In this document: one piece after another, positions 19,630 through 29,581 of the stretch
How positions within the stretch are numbered: position 1 is the stretch's first letter
Layout: each line of letters starts with the position of its first letter
Source of the DNA: Legionella sheltonii
Lineage (GTDB): Bacteria; Pseudomonadota; Gammaproteobacteria; Legionellales; Legionellaceae
Direction: 5' to 3'
Length of the DNA: 64,000 nt
NCBI RefSeq assembly: GCF_026191355.1
Contig: NZ_JAPHOQ010000004.1
Location: 62,001-126,000 of the forward strand
Program-made: the position numbers and the translations under genes
The notes under the pieces: generated by a model
Seen by the model: the letters and a program-made list of their open reading frames with translations, nothing else
What the model was told of the DNA's origin: nothing
The model's database searches: none

Positions 19630-20466
19630 ATGTTTAAAAATAAATCCATTGCCATTATTGGGGCAGGTCATTTGGGTAGTGCTTTGGCACGAGGTCTCAT
19701 TAAAAGTGGTCACCCAGCAAGCTCGATAACATTCAGCAATCGTGATCCCAGTAAATCCGAACGTTTGGTTAAAGAATTAGGTGTTCTATCAGCAAAAACC
19801 AATACCCAAGCGATGATGAATGCAGAGATTCTTATTCTTGCAGTAAAACCTCAATTTATGCAGGCTGTATGTAGGGAAATTGCTCCTAGCATCCAACAAA
19901 AACAACCTATAATTATTTCTTTGGCCGGCGTAATCGGCATCGACAGCATGAAAAAATGGCTTAATAAAAAAGAGCTAGCGATTACTCGGGTCATGACAAA
20001 TACTCCAATCGAGTTTTGTAAAGGAACCTCGGCATTGTTTGCATGTCCTTCAGTAACTCCTGAGCAACAGCGATTGGTTGAAACTCTTTTTAATGAAGTG
20101 GGATATACATTTTGGGTAAATCAAGAATCCATGATCGACTCACTTACAGCTCCCGTTGGTTGTGCGCCAGCCTATGTTTTTCTTTTCCTCGAAGCATTAC
20201 AAGAGGCAGCAATAAGTAGAGGAATTCCTGAGGAGCTCTCGGAAAAAATTGCCTTAGAATCCGTATTAGGTGCCGCTGAGCTGGCCAAAAAATCCGGGCG
20301 TTCGTTTGCTCAATTGCGCGCAGGTGTCACTACTCCGCATGGTGTGACGGCTCATTCTTTAGAAAAACTGTCATTTACTGATTTTTTTGACCTCTTTAAG
20401 CAAATCTTTGCAGCCGCTGAAGAACGTATAGAACAAATAACCCACTCATTAAATACGGATGTATAA
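19630..20466 (+). CDS. proC: Pyrroline-5-carboxylate reductase ProC
   Basis: Last enzyme of proline synthesis, reducing pyrroline-5-carboxylate with NAD(P)H in the cytoplasm. The Rossmann motif GAGHLGSALARGL is at residues 11-23. The C-terminal signature LRAGVTTPHGVTAHSLEKL (about 235-253) is the proline-enzyme family pattern. The usual second glycine pair of PGGTT reads PHGVT here, a mild divergence. The length of 278 is normal. It stands alone between bcsG and damX, converging with damX. Confidence 0.94.
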   Translation: MFKNKSIAIIGAGHLGSALARGLIKSGHPASSITFSNRDPSKSERLVKELGVLSAKTNTQAMMNAEILILAVKPQFMQAVCREIAPSIQQKQPIIISLAGVIGIDSMKKWLNKKELAITRVMTNTPIEFCKGTSALFACPSVTPEQQRLVETLFNEVGYTFWVNQESMIDSLTAPVGCAPAYVFLFLEALQEAAISRGIPEELSEKIALESVLGAAELAKKSGRSFAQLRAGVTTPHGVTAHSLEKLSFTDFFDLFKQIFAAAEERIEQITHSLNTDV

Positions 20467-20653
20467 GATGAAGCTGCTGTAATCCGGGTCCAACGTATAG
20501 CGGAACCTGGGTTATCGCTTTGCCAACATTCGAGCTTAGGCTGGCATTGGCCCGACGAGCGGCTAAGAGTTAACATAGAAATGGGTTAATACTTTTACGA
20601 AAATAAAAAATGGTTCAGTGGATATCGAGAGTAAAGTAGCTTCGGAGTAACTG

Positions 20654-20680
20654 TTGTTGGGCCAAGGCCCAACTTACTTT
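20654..20680. terminator. Hairpin between convergent proC and damX
   Basis: A perfect 8-bp palindrome (GTTGGGCC/GGCCCAAC, 20656-20663 and 20666-20673) is followed on the plus strand by TTACTTTTG. It sits between converging genes and may stop transcription from either side. The poly-T tract is weak, so a terminator role is tentative. The rest of the 20467-20707 gap holds no open frame of note. Confidence 0.35.
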
Positions 20681-20707
20681 TGCAAACATGAATACTAACT
20701 CTCAAAT

Positions 20708-22147
20708 TTAACCAAGATTGGATACAGGTCTAACCCAAGGTTTTAATTTTGTCAACTTTATTGGCAACTTGCTGATACTGCGTTGTGCTTCAACTCTGCT
20801 TTGATACTCACCTACAGTCAGAATGTACCAAATGCCTTTTGCATTCGTAAAGTGTCTTATTTTGACATCTTGGGCAAGTAATTTATGGTTCTGCTGGAAA
20901 CGTTCAATGTCTGTTTTATTGTGGCTGGCAGCAACTTGTATGGTGTACAGATTCGTATTATTTTTCGAACTGGGAACTTGAGTGGGTTCTGCTTTATTTT
21001 GTTTTGCTGTTGGAATCTCAACTATTTTTGATTCGCGCGCGAGATCTGATTCAGGGCTCTCCCGTTTAAATTCAGATTCGGGAACTCTTGCTTCTTGCTC
21101 CGTTGGATTATTTACTTGCAATTTAGGAATCACAACCACCTTATCCACAATTGCCACTGTCTCACTGGGCGTTTCATCGTTAAATTCATCTAAATCTTGT
21201 TTTTGGGGTAAAGCGGCATAGACCAATTGTCGAATTGAAGAATCCTGCCAAGAGGCAATTTGACTGACTAACACTTCAGGTTGTGCTTGTTGCTTCACGG
21301 CACTTGCATTGCTCATGTTCTCTAATGATGAAAGATCGTAGTTTTGAGCAAAGTAAAAACCCACAAACCCTGCAATTAAAGCTACGCTCACGGCGATGCC
21401 TGCTGTTTTTACCCATTTCAGTGGTTCTTTTTTCTTTTGTGTTGCACATTTAAAGACAAATGGTTCGAGATTGCTGTTTATTTTTGCGACATTTCCTTTA
21501 GTCAACTGATAAAATTGCTTAAACTGCGCATCAGTTAATGGTTTGCTTATCAAATGTGCCGCCATAGCACGTTGTAAAACATAGGTTCTTGTTTCACTTT
21601 CATTCAATGAACCCAATTCTATTGTATGTACTAAATTTTCAAAAAACGAAGCGACTAAATTGTTCAGCGTTGCTACGATTGAATAGTCCGATATCAGACA
21701 AAGATGAAAAAAACTAAAATTCTCCTGGTTCTTTATCGCTAACATTGCTTCTTTAATTAAAGCCTCTGGTAAATGTTGCGCATCATCAATTAAGAGCAAT
21801 ACATGGGCTTTACGTTCGTTAATTTGAGCTACTAACGCACTAATGTCTGTATGTTCATCATGATTAAGATGCAGCTGAGTTGCAATCTCTCGAATGATGC
21901 TTTCTCTATTACAAGGCGCCTTAACCGTCATAGATACTGATTTAATTTGTTGATCTAAATTACTTTGCAACAAAGTATTAAAAGAAGTTTTACCGCCCTC
22001 TTTCTCAGATAAAACAGTAATGAGCACGTTGTTAAAAAGAACCAAATGATTAATGAAGTCAATCTTAGCGAGCCAAGACCCCGGTTTAAACAATACTCTT
22101 GGTTGAATTACAGCCGCCACATCAGACTGAATCATTCCCTCTTTCAT
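20708..22147 (-). CDS. damX: DamX-like cell-division protein: ATPase domain plus SPOR domain
   Basis: 479-residue inner-membrane protein. The N-terminal part (about 30-230) is a GspA/ExeA-like AAA domain with a Walker B-type LLLIDDAQHLP, while the P-loop is weak (SEKEGGKTSF). A membrane helix follows at about 247-266 (AGIAVSVALIAGFVGFYFAQ), then a low-complexity Gln/Glu/Pro-rich linker and a C-terminal SPOR domain (NLYTIQVAAS to KLPIKLTKLKPW) that binds septal peptidoglycan. It lies 2 bp after aroB, the order known from E. coli (aroK-aroB-damX). It probably acts at the division septum. Confidence 0.85.
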   Translation of the reverse strand: MKEGMIQSDVAAVIQPRVLFKPGSWLAKIDFINHLVLFNNVLITVLSEKEGGKTSFNTLLQSNLDQQIKSVSMTVKAPCNRESIIREIATQLHLNHDEHTDISALVAQINERKAHVLLLIDDAQHLPEALIKEAMLAIKNQENFSFFHLCLISDYSIVATLNNLVASFFENLVHTIELGSLNESETRTYVLQRAMAAHLISKPLTDAQFKQFYQLTKGNVAKINSNLEPFVFKCATQKKKEPLKWVKTAGIAVSVALIAGFVGFYFAQNYDLSSLENMSNASAVKQQAQPEVLVSQIASWQDSSIRQLVYAALPQKQDLDEFNDETPSETVAIVDKVVVIPKLQVNNPTEQEARVPESEFKRESPESDLARESKIVEIPTAKQNKAEPTQVPSSKNNTNLYTIQVAASHNKTDIERFQQNHKLLAQDVKIRHFTNAKGIWYILTVGEYQSRVEAQRSISKLPIKLTKLKPWVRPVSNLG

Positions 22148-22149
22148 TT

Positions 22150-23253
22150 TTATTCTCCTCTTACAGCTGAAACAAGTGCATTATACAAACAATCCTCAGT
22201 TATTCCAGATTCAAGATAACAATCACCAGGCCTCTTAAGTACTACAAACCTTAAGCAGTTATTTTTAATTTTTTTATCCGATTGCATCAATTCGATGAGT
22301 TTTTTCAAGTCTACTGAGCTTGGAATTTTATGGGGTAAATGTGCTTGATGCAGAATTCGCTCAACTTGCTCCACCAATTGTTTATCAACTAAATGCATTT
22401 TATACGACAAAACTGTGGCACAATATAAACCGATTGCCACCGCTTCGCCATGCAACCATTGTTTATACTGAGTATAAGTTTCCAATGCATGTGCAAAAGT
22501 ATGACCAAGGTTCAGTAAGGCTCGTTGTCCTGCTTCTCGTTCATCAACTTCAACAAATTGGGCTTTAATACGGCAACACTCAGCAATTAATTGAGGTAAC
22601 TGGGGGCTTTCAGCTGTTAGCCCCTGCTGAAGGGTTTCACTCAAAACTTGGAAGAAATCACCACCAGCTAGTAGAGCATATTTGATCATTTCTGCTAAGC
22701 CCGCACGAAACTCTCTTTCAGGAAGAGTGTTTAATGTAGCCAAATCAATAATCACTGCTTGAGGTTGATAAAAACTACCAATCATATTTTTACCCAAGGC
22801 ATGATTAATTCCAGTTTTTCCACCAATGGAAGCATCAATCTGGGCGAGTAAAGTAGTAGGGATTTGAACAAATTTTACCCCGCGTTGGTAAGTTGATGCT
22901 GCAAATCCCGTGATATCACCAATTACCCCCCCACCTAAAGCGATTAGTGTTGTGTCTCTATGATGCTTGTGTTGGATTAATGCATCATAAATAGTAAATA
23001 ATGTTTGCTGATTTTTATATTGCTCTCCATCTTTCAAAATCAACACATCACACTGAATATCCGCAAAAGCAGTCTGCACCTGCTTTAAATAGAAAGGAGC
23101 TATCGTTTGGTTAGTAACAATTAGAATCTGTGAAGACGTAACGATGGTTCGCAGAAAATCTAGGTTTTGCAAACCATTGCGACAAATAGTGATGGAATAT
23201 TGATGTTCACTTAAAGAAACATCAACGTGATCAAAAACCTCAAAGTTCGCCAT
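22150..23253 (-). CDS. aroB: 3-dehydroquinate synthase AroB
   Basis: Second enzyme of the shikimate pathway, converting DAHP to 3-dehydroquinate with NAD and a divalent metal. The NAD-binding [19 protein letters not shown] is near residue 107 and the metal ligands lie in [12 protein letters not shown] and HGEAVAIG. The length of 367 is standard. Its start overlaps the end of aroK by 14 bp and damX follows after 2 bp, so the three are one operon. Confidence 0.96.
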   Translation of the reverse strand: MANFEVFDHVDVSLSEHQYSITICRNGLQNLDFLRTIVTSSQILIVTNQTIAPFYLKQVQTAFADIQCDVLILKDGEQYKNQQTLFTIYDALIQHKHHRDTTLIALGGGVIGDITGFAASTYQRGVKFVQIPTTLLAQIDASIGGKTGINHALGKNMIGSFYQPQAVIIDLATLNTLPEREFRAGLAEMIKYALLAGGDFFQVLSETLQQGLTAESPQLPQLIAECCRIKAQFVEVDEREAGQRALLNLGHTFAHALETYTQYKQWLHGEAVAIGLYCATVLSYKMHLVDKQLVEQVERILHQAHLPHKIPSSVDLKKLIELMQSDKKIKNNCLRFVVLKRPGDCYLESGITEDCLYNALVSAVRGE

Positions 23254-23767
23254 AAATATATTTTATTATATTATTTGCAACTGCTTTGACCGTTAATTTA
23301 TCTGTCTCAAAACTAACATCAGCTAATTCATTATAGAATGGCTCGCGCTCGTCTCTCAATAATTCCAATCTTCCTTCGAGATCATTCGTTTGTAGCAAAG
23401 GACGTTTTGTATCGCGCTTAGTTCTCTCGAACTGTTGTTGTAATGAGGTTTTAAGATAAATTACAGTTCCACGCCCTGCTAATGCATTTCTGTTTTCAGG
23501 AGTGATGACAACTCCACCACCAGTTGCCAAAACAATGTTGGTCTTTTGAGTTAATTCTTCAATAACTTTCTGTTCACGGCGTCTGAATCCCTCTTCACCC
23601 TCAATATCAAAAATCCAAGAAATATCCGCACCAGCACGTTCTTCAATCACTTCATCTGAATCAAAAAATTCTAACTTGAGCTCCTTTGCCAAAGCACGAC
23701 CTATAGTGCTTTTACCTGCACCCATGGGTCCGATGAGAAAAATATTTCGTACTTTAACTATGCTCAT
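23240..23767 (-). CDS. aroK: Shikimate kinase AroK
   Basis: Phosphorylates shikimate with ATP in the aromatic amino-acid pathway. The P-loop [12 protein letters not shown] is at residues 13-24, the DSDE metal/shikimate motif at 36-39, and the family pattern with GGGVV follows. At 175 residues it has the usual length. It is the first gene of aroK-aroB-damX and lies 677 bp downstream of the pil operon, on the same strand. Confidence 0.96.
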   Translation of the reverse strand: MSIVKVRNIFLIGPMGAGKSTIGRALAKELKLEFFDSDEVIEERAGADISWIFDIEGEEGFRRREQKVIEELTQKTNIVLATGGGVVITPENRNALAGRGTVIYLKTSLQQQFERTKRDTKRPLLQTNDLEGRLELLRDEREPFYNELADVSFETDKLTVKAVANNIIKYIYGEL

Positions 23768-24444
23768 TTTTTATTACATACCTCTTTAACTGAAATGTCA
23801 TTAATTAAAGATCGAGTCCGAAATAACTTCCCATTTAGCATTAAACTAAAAATACGATCAGTAGCCAAAGTGGGGGATATTTGGGGCTCAATCCTAACTG
23901 TATTTTTCGCAGTTAGAAATTCCCGCTCATTATTCTACAACAAATGAGCATATTTTATAACTATTTACTCTGAATCATTTATATTATATCACTTCTTAGT
24001 GTACTTTTATGGGTTAAGTACATCATAAAATTAATTTAAATTGGAAAAAACCTATAGTCTGAAACCTTTTTTACGTGAATACAAGCTTGCCCGTGGACGT
24101 AGCTGGAAAAAACATTGTCCCAGCTAATCTATAACATCTAACCAGGACTGGACACATTGTGCTCAAAATTCAATCCGCAAAGTGGAGCATGCACATTCGC
24201 ATCAATGAGACTGCGAGGTTGTACGCTGTTAGTCTCAAACGTAAAACACGTTTAAGATGGTCTGTTCAGCCCAGCATTCCATAACATTTACAAATTAGCT
24301 CGCGAAGAAAAATTGTTCAACAAATGGCTTAACAGTCCAGCCTACGTTTGCTTGTGTTGAAACAAACCTGGCGCAACTCAAAATATTCATTCTGAATAGC
24401 GCATAAACGCAAAAACGAGCTCATTAACGCGGTGCTAATAAACT
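23768..24444. other. 677-bp intergenic region between pilQ and aroK
   Basis: No open frame of useful length and no recognised RNA in the whole stretch. The part next to aroK (23770-24060) is very A/T-rich and probably holds its promoter. The part nearer pilQ (24060-24440) is richer in G+C, which might mark an RNA or a decayed gene, but nothing can be named. It carries GTCCAGCCTACG, which resembles one arm of palindromes found elsewhere in the window. Confidence 0.5.
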
Positions 24445-26550
24445 TTATTTTTCATCAAAGCGAATTGATTTTCTGCCTTCAATTGTCGTAATCGATAATG
24501 AATTGGTTATTATTTTTGGCGTAATAAAAATAAGTAATTCATCGTTTTTAAGAGCAATTTGGGTATTTTTAAATAAATTTCCGACTACAGGCAGCTGACC
24601 AAAAAAAGGTACTCTAGTAATCGTTTTACTCTTGTCTTGCTGATAGATTCCGCCTAGAACTATAGTCTGTCCATTACTAACAAGGACATTGGTTTGAATT
24701 TCCTTAGTCAAAATAGCAGGCACACCGTTAAATAATTGAGGTGAAGCCGTATCCTGATTAATTTTTAACTCCATAAGTATTTTACTATCAGGAGTAATTT
24801 GCGGAGTTACCTTTAAACTTAATACCGCTTTTTTGAACGCTACAGCAGTCGCACCACTTGAAGTGGCCTGCTGGTAAGGTATCTCCTGTCCTGAATCAAT
24901 TACTGCAGGTTGTTGATTCGCAGTAATAAGTCTCGGACTGGATATCAATTCAGCAAGCCCTTCACTTTCCAACGCGGATAACTCAAGATCCAGTAAAATA
25001 TTATCGCCCAGTTGAGCCAAGGCAATACCAACGGAGGCAGGGACTGCTCCCGTCACAGGAGCAGCAACCAAATCTAAGTTTAATCGGTCTGTAAAAGGTA
25101 CGACATTTGCAGGAGCAACCCCCTGCTCCATTTGGTTCGCTCCAGCTAAAGTACCACTTAAATGAGGCGGTTTGGAAACACCCCATCGTATTCCCAAGTC
25201 TTGCGCAAAATCTTTAGTGACTTCGACAATACGTGCCTCAATAAGCACTTGTTTAACAGGTACATCTAACTGTTTTATCAAATCCCTGACTTCATCGATT
25301 TTGGTGCCGCTGTCTTGAATCCAGATGGTATTTGTTCGTGTATCAACACTTACTTTACCCTTTTCAGATAGAAGTGAATTTTGTTTGTCTTTAATTAAAA
25401 TCGCAAGATCAGTAGCTTTTGCATAATTAATCTGAATAAGTTCAGAACGTACCGGCTCAAGTCTTTGAATTTTCTGTTGACTCTTAAGTTCATCTTGCTC
25501 AATTTTATCAAAAGTAGCTTTATAATCGATCAACATTACATTACCTGTCTGACGCTTAGCGAGTCCTTGCGTGGTTAAAATAATATCTAACGCCTGATCC
25601 CAGGGAATGCTATTTAATCTTAGAGTGATATTTCCCTGAACTTTATCGCTTACGACAATATTAATTCCAGTAAAATCAGCCAATAACTGTAAAACAGCGC
25701 GTATGCTGATATTCTGAAAATTCAAAGAAATTCTTCTTCCAGAAAATACCTTCTTTTTCATTTTAGCCTGTTGCGCTTCTTCTTGGGTTAAGGGAAAGAC
25801 ATCTATCATGAATTGTTTATTAATTTGATAAACGTATTGACCAAAATTACCCTTGTTAGACAAAACCATGTGCGCGTTTTTACCGGCTTGCTGAAAAGTA
25901 ACGAGTTGTACTGGGCTGCGGAAATCTGCAACATCAAAGCGTTTCCTTAGATTCTGTGGAATATTTGTATTTAAAAATTTAACTAAAATTTCTTGGCCAC
26001 GTTCCTCGACTTCAATTGGAACACTGCTATTGGAGACATCGACTATTGCACGGCCGCCTTGTCTCTCAATCCCACGAAAGTCAAAATGATTGATTTCATA
26101 ACTTGTCTTGACCGGTCTATTGGTGATTAAAATTTCTTTAGGAGGTTGAAATAACTCGTTGCTTTTGCCATTCAAAATCAGTGTATAAACTTTTCCAGAA
26201 ATTGAACCGGAATAAGGTACAGGGAAATTTAAATCCAATATAGCTCGAACACGCGACCCCACGGCAACAATGCTGTAGTTATTTAGTGAACCTAATTTAA
26301 TTTCTTTCGTCCTCTGCTCGGGAGGTAATTGCAGATTGGAGTCAATAAAATCCAGAACGATACGTGCCGGTTTTTGGGTCACAAAACTTGCAGGTTCTTG
26401 CTTAAGAGGTTTCGCAAATTGGAAATCCAAACGCAACTTTGCCTCAGGCAAAGGAATTACCTTTACCGATTCAAGAGGATTATTTTGGGCAAAAGCCATC
26501 GTACATAAGCTCATGCCAATAAAAATCAATAAAGCAGTTATTTTCCGCAC
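24445..26550 (-). CDS. pilQ: Type IV pilus secretin PilQ
   Basis: 701-residue outer-membrane secretin through which the pilus leaves the cell; in naturally transformable relatives it also serves DNA uptake. There is a signal peptide (ALLIFIGMSLCTMAFA). Two AMIN-type domains follow (about 30-245), then the short N0/STN domain (ISLNFQNISIRAVLQLLADF), the N1 domain, and the secretin core with VLIEARIVEVTKDFA and VLGGIYQQDKSKTITRVPF near the end. It is the last gene of pilMNOPQ, 8 bp after pilP. Confidence 0.96.
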   Translation of the reverse strand: MRKITALLIFIGMSLCTMAFAQNNPLESVKVIPLPEAKLRLDFQFAKPLKQEPASFVTQKPARIVLDFIDSNLQLPPEQRTKEIKLGSLNNYSIVAVGSRVRAILDLNFPVPYSGSISGKVYTLILNGKSNELFQPPKEILITNRPVKTSYEINHFDFRGIERQGGRAIVDVSNSSVPIEVEERGQEILVKFLNTNIPQNLRKRFDVADFRSPVQLVTFQQAGKNAHMVLSNKGNFGQYVYQINKQFMIDVFPLTQEEAQQAKMKKKVFSGRRISLNFQNISIRAVLQLLADFTGINIVVSDKVQGNITLRLNSIPWDQALDIILTTQGLAKRQTGNVMLIDYKATFDKIEQDELKSQQKIQRLEPVRSELIQINYAKATDLAILIKDKQNSLLSEKGKVSVDTRTNTIWIQDSGTKIDEVRDLIKQLDVPVKQVLIEARIVEVTKDFAQDLGIRWGVSKPPHLSGTLAGANQMEQGVAPANVVPFTDRLNLDLVAAPVTGAVPASVGIALAQLGDNILLDLELSALESEGLAELISSPRLITANQQPAVIDSGQEIPYQQATSSGATAVAFKKAVLSLKVTPQITPDSKILMELKINQDTASPQLFNGVPAILTKEIQTNVLVSNGQTIVLGGIYQQDKSKTITRVPFFGQLPVVGNLFKNTQIALKNDELLIFITPKIITNSLSITTIEGRKSIRFDEK

Positions 26551-26558
26551 TTTTGCTC

Positions 26559-27089
26559 CTACTTCCCGGTATATAATTCAATCGTGGTTCTACGTTTCTC
26601 CCACTTTCCTGAGGTTTGTGTTGTTTCTATTAATTGAATTGAATTGTTTTTAATCGACACAATACGACCATAATTCTGTCCTATATAGTTACCAATTCGA
26701 ACATGAGTAATATCCGAGCTGGGTAATTTAATCAATGCCCACAATTCACTTCCCTGTCTTAAAGTTCCTACAAATTTCAAGGCATCCAATGGATAAGCTT
26801 CCAAAGGCTCTTTCCGTCTATTTTTATCTGGGGCATTCACATCAACTTGTTCTTTTTTTTGAGTTATGGGCTTAAATGGATTACGTCTGTCACCATTATC
26901 AGGAAATTTAAAAGTCGGTAACGGTGAAAATGTAGGAATGGGTTCTATCTCACGTGTTTTTCTGTGTTTCACTTCATTTATGTATTGCCTCAAATCATCA
27001 TTGTCACTGGAGCAAGCACCCAGTAATAAAGAGCAAATAAACCCCATTATTTTGGGTATATAACCAATCCTTTGTCTTCGGCTCATCAT
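26559..27089 (-). CDS. pilP: Type IV pilus assembly lipoprotein PilP
   Basis: 176-residue inner-membrane lipoprotein linking the PilM/N/O platform to PilQ. The signal peptide ends in the lipobox LLLGAC near residue 25. The C-terminal half (about 95-170) is the PilP beta-domain (LDALKFVGTLRQGSELWALI and a closing VRIGNYIGQNYGRIV). Its ATG overlaps the pilO stop as ATGA. It is the fourth gene of pilMNOPQ. Confidence 0.94.
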   Translation of the reverse strand: MMSRRQRIGYIPKIMGFICSLLLGACSSDNDDLRQYINEVKHRKTREIEPIPTFSPLPTFKFPDNGDRRNPFKPITQKKEQVDVNAPDKNRRKEPLEAYPLDALKFVGTLRQGSELWALIKLPSSDITHVRIGNYIGQNYGRIVSIKNNSIQLIETTQTSGKWEKRRTTIELYTGK

Positions 27090-27685
27090 TGTGTACGATA
27101 TCGATATATTTTAGCAGTAATGCTCATTACCAACTCATCTTCCGAGACTGTTTTATGATCCTTGGAAGACACCCCTTCAATAGTAAAATCATGTAACGTT
27201 ACAATTCGATTCATTTCAGCCACTCGACTTATAAACATAGCCAATTGAAAATAAGTCCCTACTACTGAAATCTTTATAGGTAATTCAACATAAAAATCAT
27301 GCATTACTTCTGGTTGTGGGGCAAATAACTCAAATCTTAATCCTGAGGCCACCCCTGTTTTAGAAATTTCTTCCAACAAGCCAGGCATCTCATTTTTTTC
27401 AGGAAGCTGCTTGAGCATTAGTACAAAACGCTCACTCATAATCTGCAGTTGTTCACGAAAGGCAGGTAAATTATATAATTGCCGTTGCTTGTTTTCAAAA
27501 TCTGTTTTTAAAGTTGCTTCCTGACCTTCCAATTTACTGTACTGTGTGAAATTATCTTGAATGATCAACCAATATCCTAAAGCAATAATGAGAAAACTAA
27601 CACCCAAAAAAACACATATTTTGACCACCAATGGCCATTGTCCCACATTTTCCAGAGTTAGTTCATTTAGGTTGACGTTGTTCAT
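27086..27685 (-). CDS. pilO: Type IV pilus inner-membrane protein PilO
   Basis: 199 residues with one N-terminal membrane helix (about 26-46, VKICVFLGVSFLIIALGYWL), then a coiled coil (50-90) and a ferredoxin-like periplasmic domain. It pairs with PilN to form the alignment complex of the pilus. Both ends overlap neighbours by ATGA, indicating tight translational coupling with pilN and pilP. Confidence 0.94.
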   Translation of the reverse strand: MNNVNLNELTLENVGQWPLVVKICVFLGVSFLIIALGYWLIIQDNFTQYSKLEGQEATLKTDFENKQRQLYNLPAFREQLQIMSERFVLMLKQLPEKNEMPGLLEEISKTGVASGLRFELFAPQPEVMHDFYVELPIKISVVGTYFQLAMFISRVAEMNRIVTLHDFTIEGVSSKDHKTVSEDELVMSITAKIYRYRTQ

Positions 27686-28269
27686 AATATAATTCCAATC
27701 TGGAATTGAGGAGCAAGTACAAAAGTTAATTTAAATTCATTTTCAGTAGATTGCTGTTTCTCTTTATCCTTATCTTTATCGTTTTCTTCCCCCTTGATTT
27801 CACTAAGGACAGGATTATGGAGCCAATCATTATTTTCAATGTTTCTCATTAATATAGAAACAAATGTATTCGACTCCGTATATCCTATGACTGAAATGAT
27901 ATCATTTTTGCCTTCGACCTGAGTAAGATAGACCCCGGATGGCGTAATATTAATTAGCTCATCAAATAAATGAACCATTAATGTTCGAGTAGATTGTAAA
28001 TGCTGTACTATAGACATTCTGGAAATGAGCATTTCTCTAGTTTTTTCCAAATTTTTAATTTCTTTTAATTGTGCATCCATCGCATTAATTTCTTTTTGAA
28101 GCATTTGATTTCGCGTAATTTGATTACTCACCAAGCCCGAAGCATAGGAGTTAATTAAAAATACAATAAAAGCAGCAGCTACAACGCACACAAGCAGCAT
28201 GATCGTAAACAGTTTTTTTTCCTGCTCCCGCTTTAACTCTCGCCAGGGAAGAAGGTTAATCTGCGTCAT
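27682..28269 (-). CDS. pilN: Type IV pilus inner-membrane protein PilN
   Basis: 195 residues. The N-terminus QINLLPWRELKREQEKKLF is the conserved cytoplasmic segment that binds PilM. A membrane helix at about 22-44, a coiled coil and a periplasmic domain follow, the usual PilN plan. It comes 6 bp after pilM and overlaps pilO. A highly charged KDKDKEKQQ stretch interrupts the domain near residue 168. Confidence 0.94.
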   Translation of the reverse strand: MTQINLLPWRELKREQEKKLFTIMLLVCVVAAAFIVFLINSYASGLVSNQITRNQMLQKEINAMDAQLKEIKNLEKTREMLISRMSIVQHLQSTRTLMVHLFDELINITPSGVYLTQVEGKNDIISVIGYTESNTFVSILMRNIENNDWLHNPVLSEIKGEENDKDKDKEKQQSTENEFKLTFVLAPQFQIGIIL

Positions 28270-28275
28270 ATAGCC

Positions 28276-29340
28276 TCACTTAATATTCCTTAATGCCAGG
28301 CCACAAGCGACCATAAGTGATGGGGCATCATTATTTATCGCATCCAAGTTCATCATTTTACCTGGAGTCATATATGAAAATGGATTCGCAATAGTTGTAC
28401 TCATTCCTAATCGCTCTTGAACCAATGAAACCAAGCCTGGAAGTTTGGCTAATCCCCCAGCCAAAAGTATATGATCCACATCCCCATCTTGACTTGTAGA
28501 ATAAAAAAACTGCAAGGTACGCTTGATTTGCAACAATATATCCTCTTTAAAAGGTTCTAAAACTTCCTTTTCATAGTCTTCAGGTAATTCTCCATTCTCT
28601 TTAGCGAGCATTGCTTGTTCTAAAGTCATTTTATAATGTTCCGCGATCGACTCTATTAATTGTTTACCCCCAAATTTTTCCTCCCTGGAGTACACTAATT
28701 TCATTTTCTGTAATACAAATAAATGCGTATAACTAGCACCAACATCAATGATCGCTATTGTTTTATCTTGGCCTGAAGCAGGTAAATCTTTAGCTAGCTG
28801 TTGAACCGCTCGTTCCACAGCATAAGACTCTACGTCAATCACTATTGCATCTAAGCCTGCACGAACCGCAGTCTCAACACGCTGATTCACATTTTCCGCC
28901 CGTGATGCAACAATAAGAACATCTAACATATGCGGATTTTTTTCAGACTGGCCTAAAATTTCAAAATCAAGATTGATTTCATCGATTGGATAGGGAATGT
29001 ACTTATCAGCCTCAGTAACAATGAGTTCCTCCATTTCCTCATCATTTAAACCCTCGTTGATTTGTATGACCTTGCTAATTATTGAAGCATCAGGAACGGC
29101 TAAAGCAGCCTGCTTACATGATGTATGCAAGCGATCGATTACTTTCTTAATACAACGGGAAACTACGTCAATATCCTTGATTGTATTCCCATCCATGGCA
29201 TTTGATGGTAATACTTCGCGTCCATAGTTTTCCACAACAAGCGCACCTTCTTGGCCTGAAATTTCCAATACTTTTACCGACGTTGATGTAATGTCTATTC
29301 CGAGAATTGAACGATGTTTGGGCTGAAACAATTTGAGCAT
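28276..29340 (-). CDS. pilM: Type IV pilus actin-like ATPase PilM
   Basis: Cytoplasmic actin/FtsA-fold ATPase that binds the PilN tail and connects the pilus motor to the membrane complex. The phosphate-1 region ILGIDITSTSVKVLEI is at residues 12-27 and the second phosphate loop IIDVGASYTHLFV near residue 190. A longer frame reaches an ATG at 29370, but the start at 29340 (MLKLFQPKHRS) matches the family N-terminus and gives 354 residues, the usual length. It is preceded by AAGGGAATAAGAG. First gene of the leftward pilMNOPQ operon. Confidence 0.93.
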   Translation of the reverse strand: MLKLFQPKHRSILGIDITSTSVKVLEISGQEGALVVENYGREVLPSNAMDGNTIKDIDVVSRCIKKVIDRLHTSCKQAALAVPDASIISKVIQINEGLNDEEMEELIVTEADKYIPYPIDEINLDFEILGQSEKNPHMLDVLIVASRAENVNQRVETAVRAGLDAIVIDVESYAVERAVQQLAKDLPASGQDKTIAIIDVGASYTHLFVLQKMKLVYSREEKFGGKQLIESIAEHYKMTLEQAMLAKENGELPEDYEKEVLEPFKEDILLQIKRTLQFFYSTSQDGDVDHILLAGGLAKLPGLVSLVQERLGMSTTIANPFSYMTPGKMMNLDAINNDAPSLMVACGLALRNIK

Positions 29341-29581
29341 GTCTCTTATTCCCTTGAATCTTCCATGCATTCAAAAAACTCCTTTAGGATCATCTATTGA
29401 TGTTAACGTAAGCGCTTAAAAAATTACACTGTTTTCTGCTGCATTCTCTTATAAACAAATGACTGGATTTTGTCATTTTCACCATTTCACTATAACAACT
29501 TGCACTCCTCAAAAACATTTAATATAGTGAAAGACCAACTTGTAAGGGGATTTCACATTTATGCTTTAAAAGGAGATTTGC

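Noticed and set aside
26336-26653. 105-codon plus-strand frame
   Set aside because: It is antisense to pilQ and pilP, both of which are well supported.
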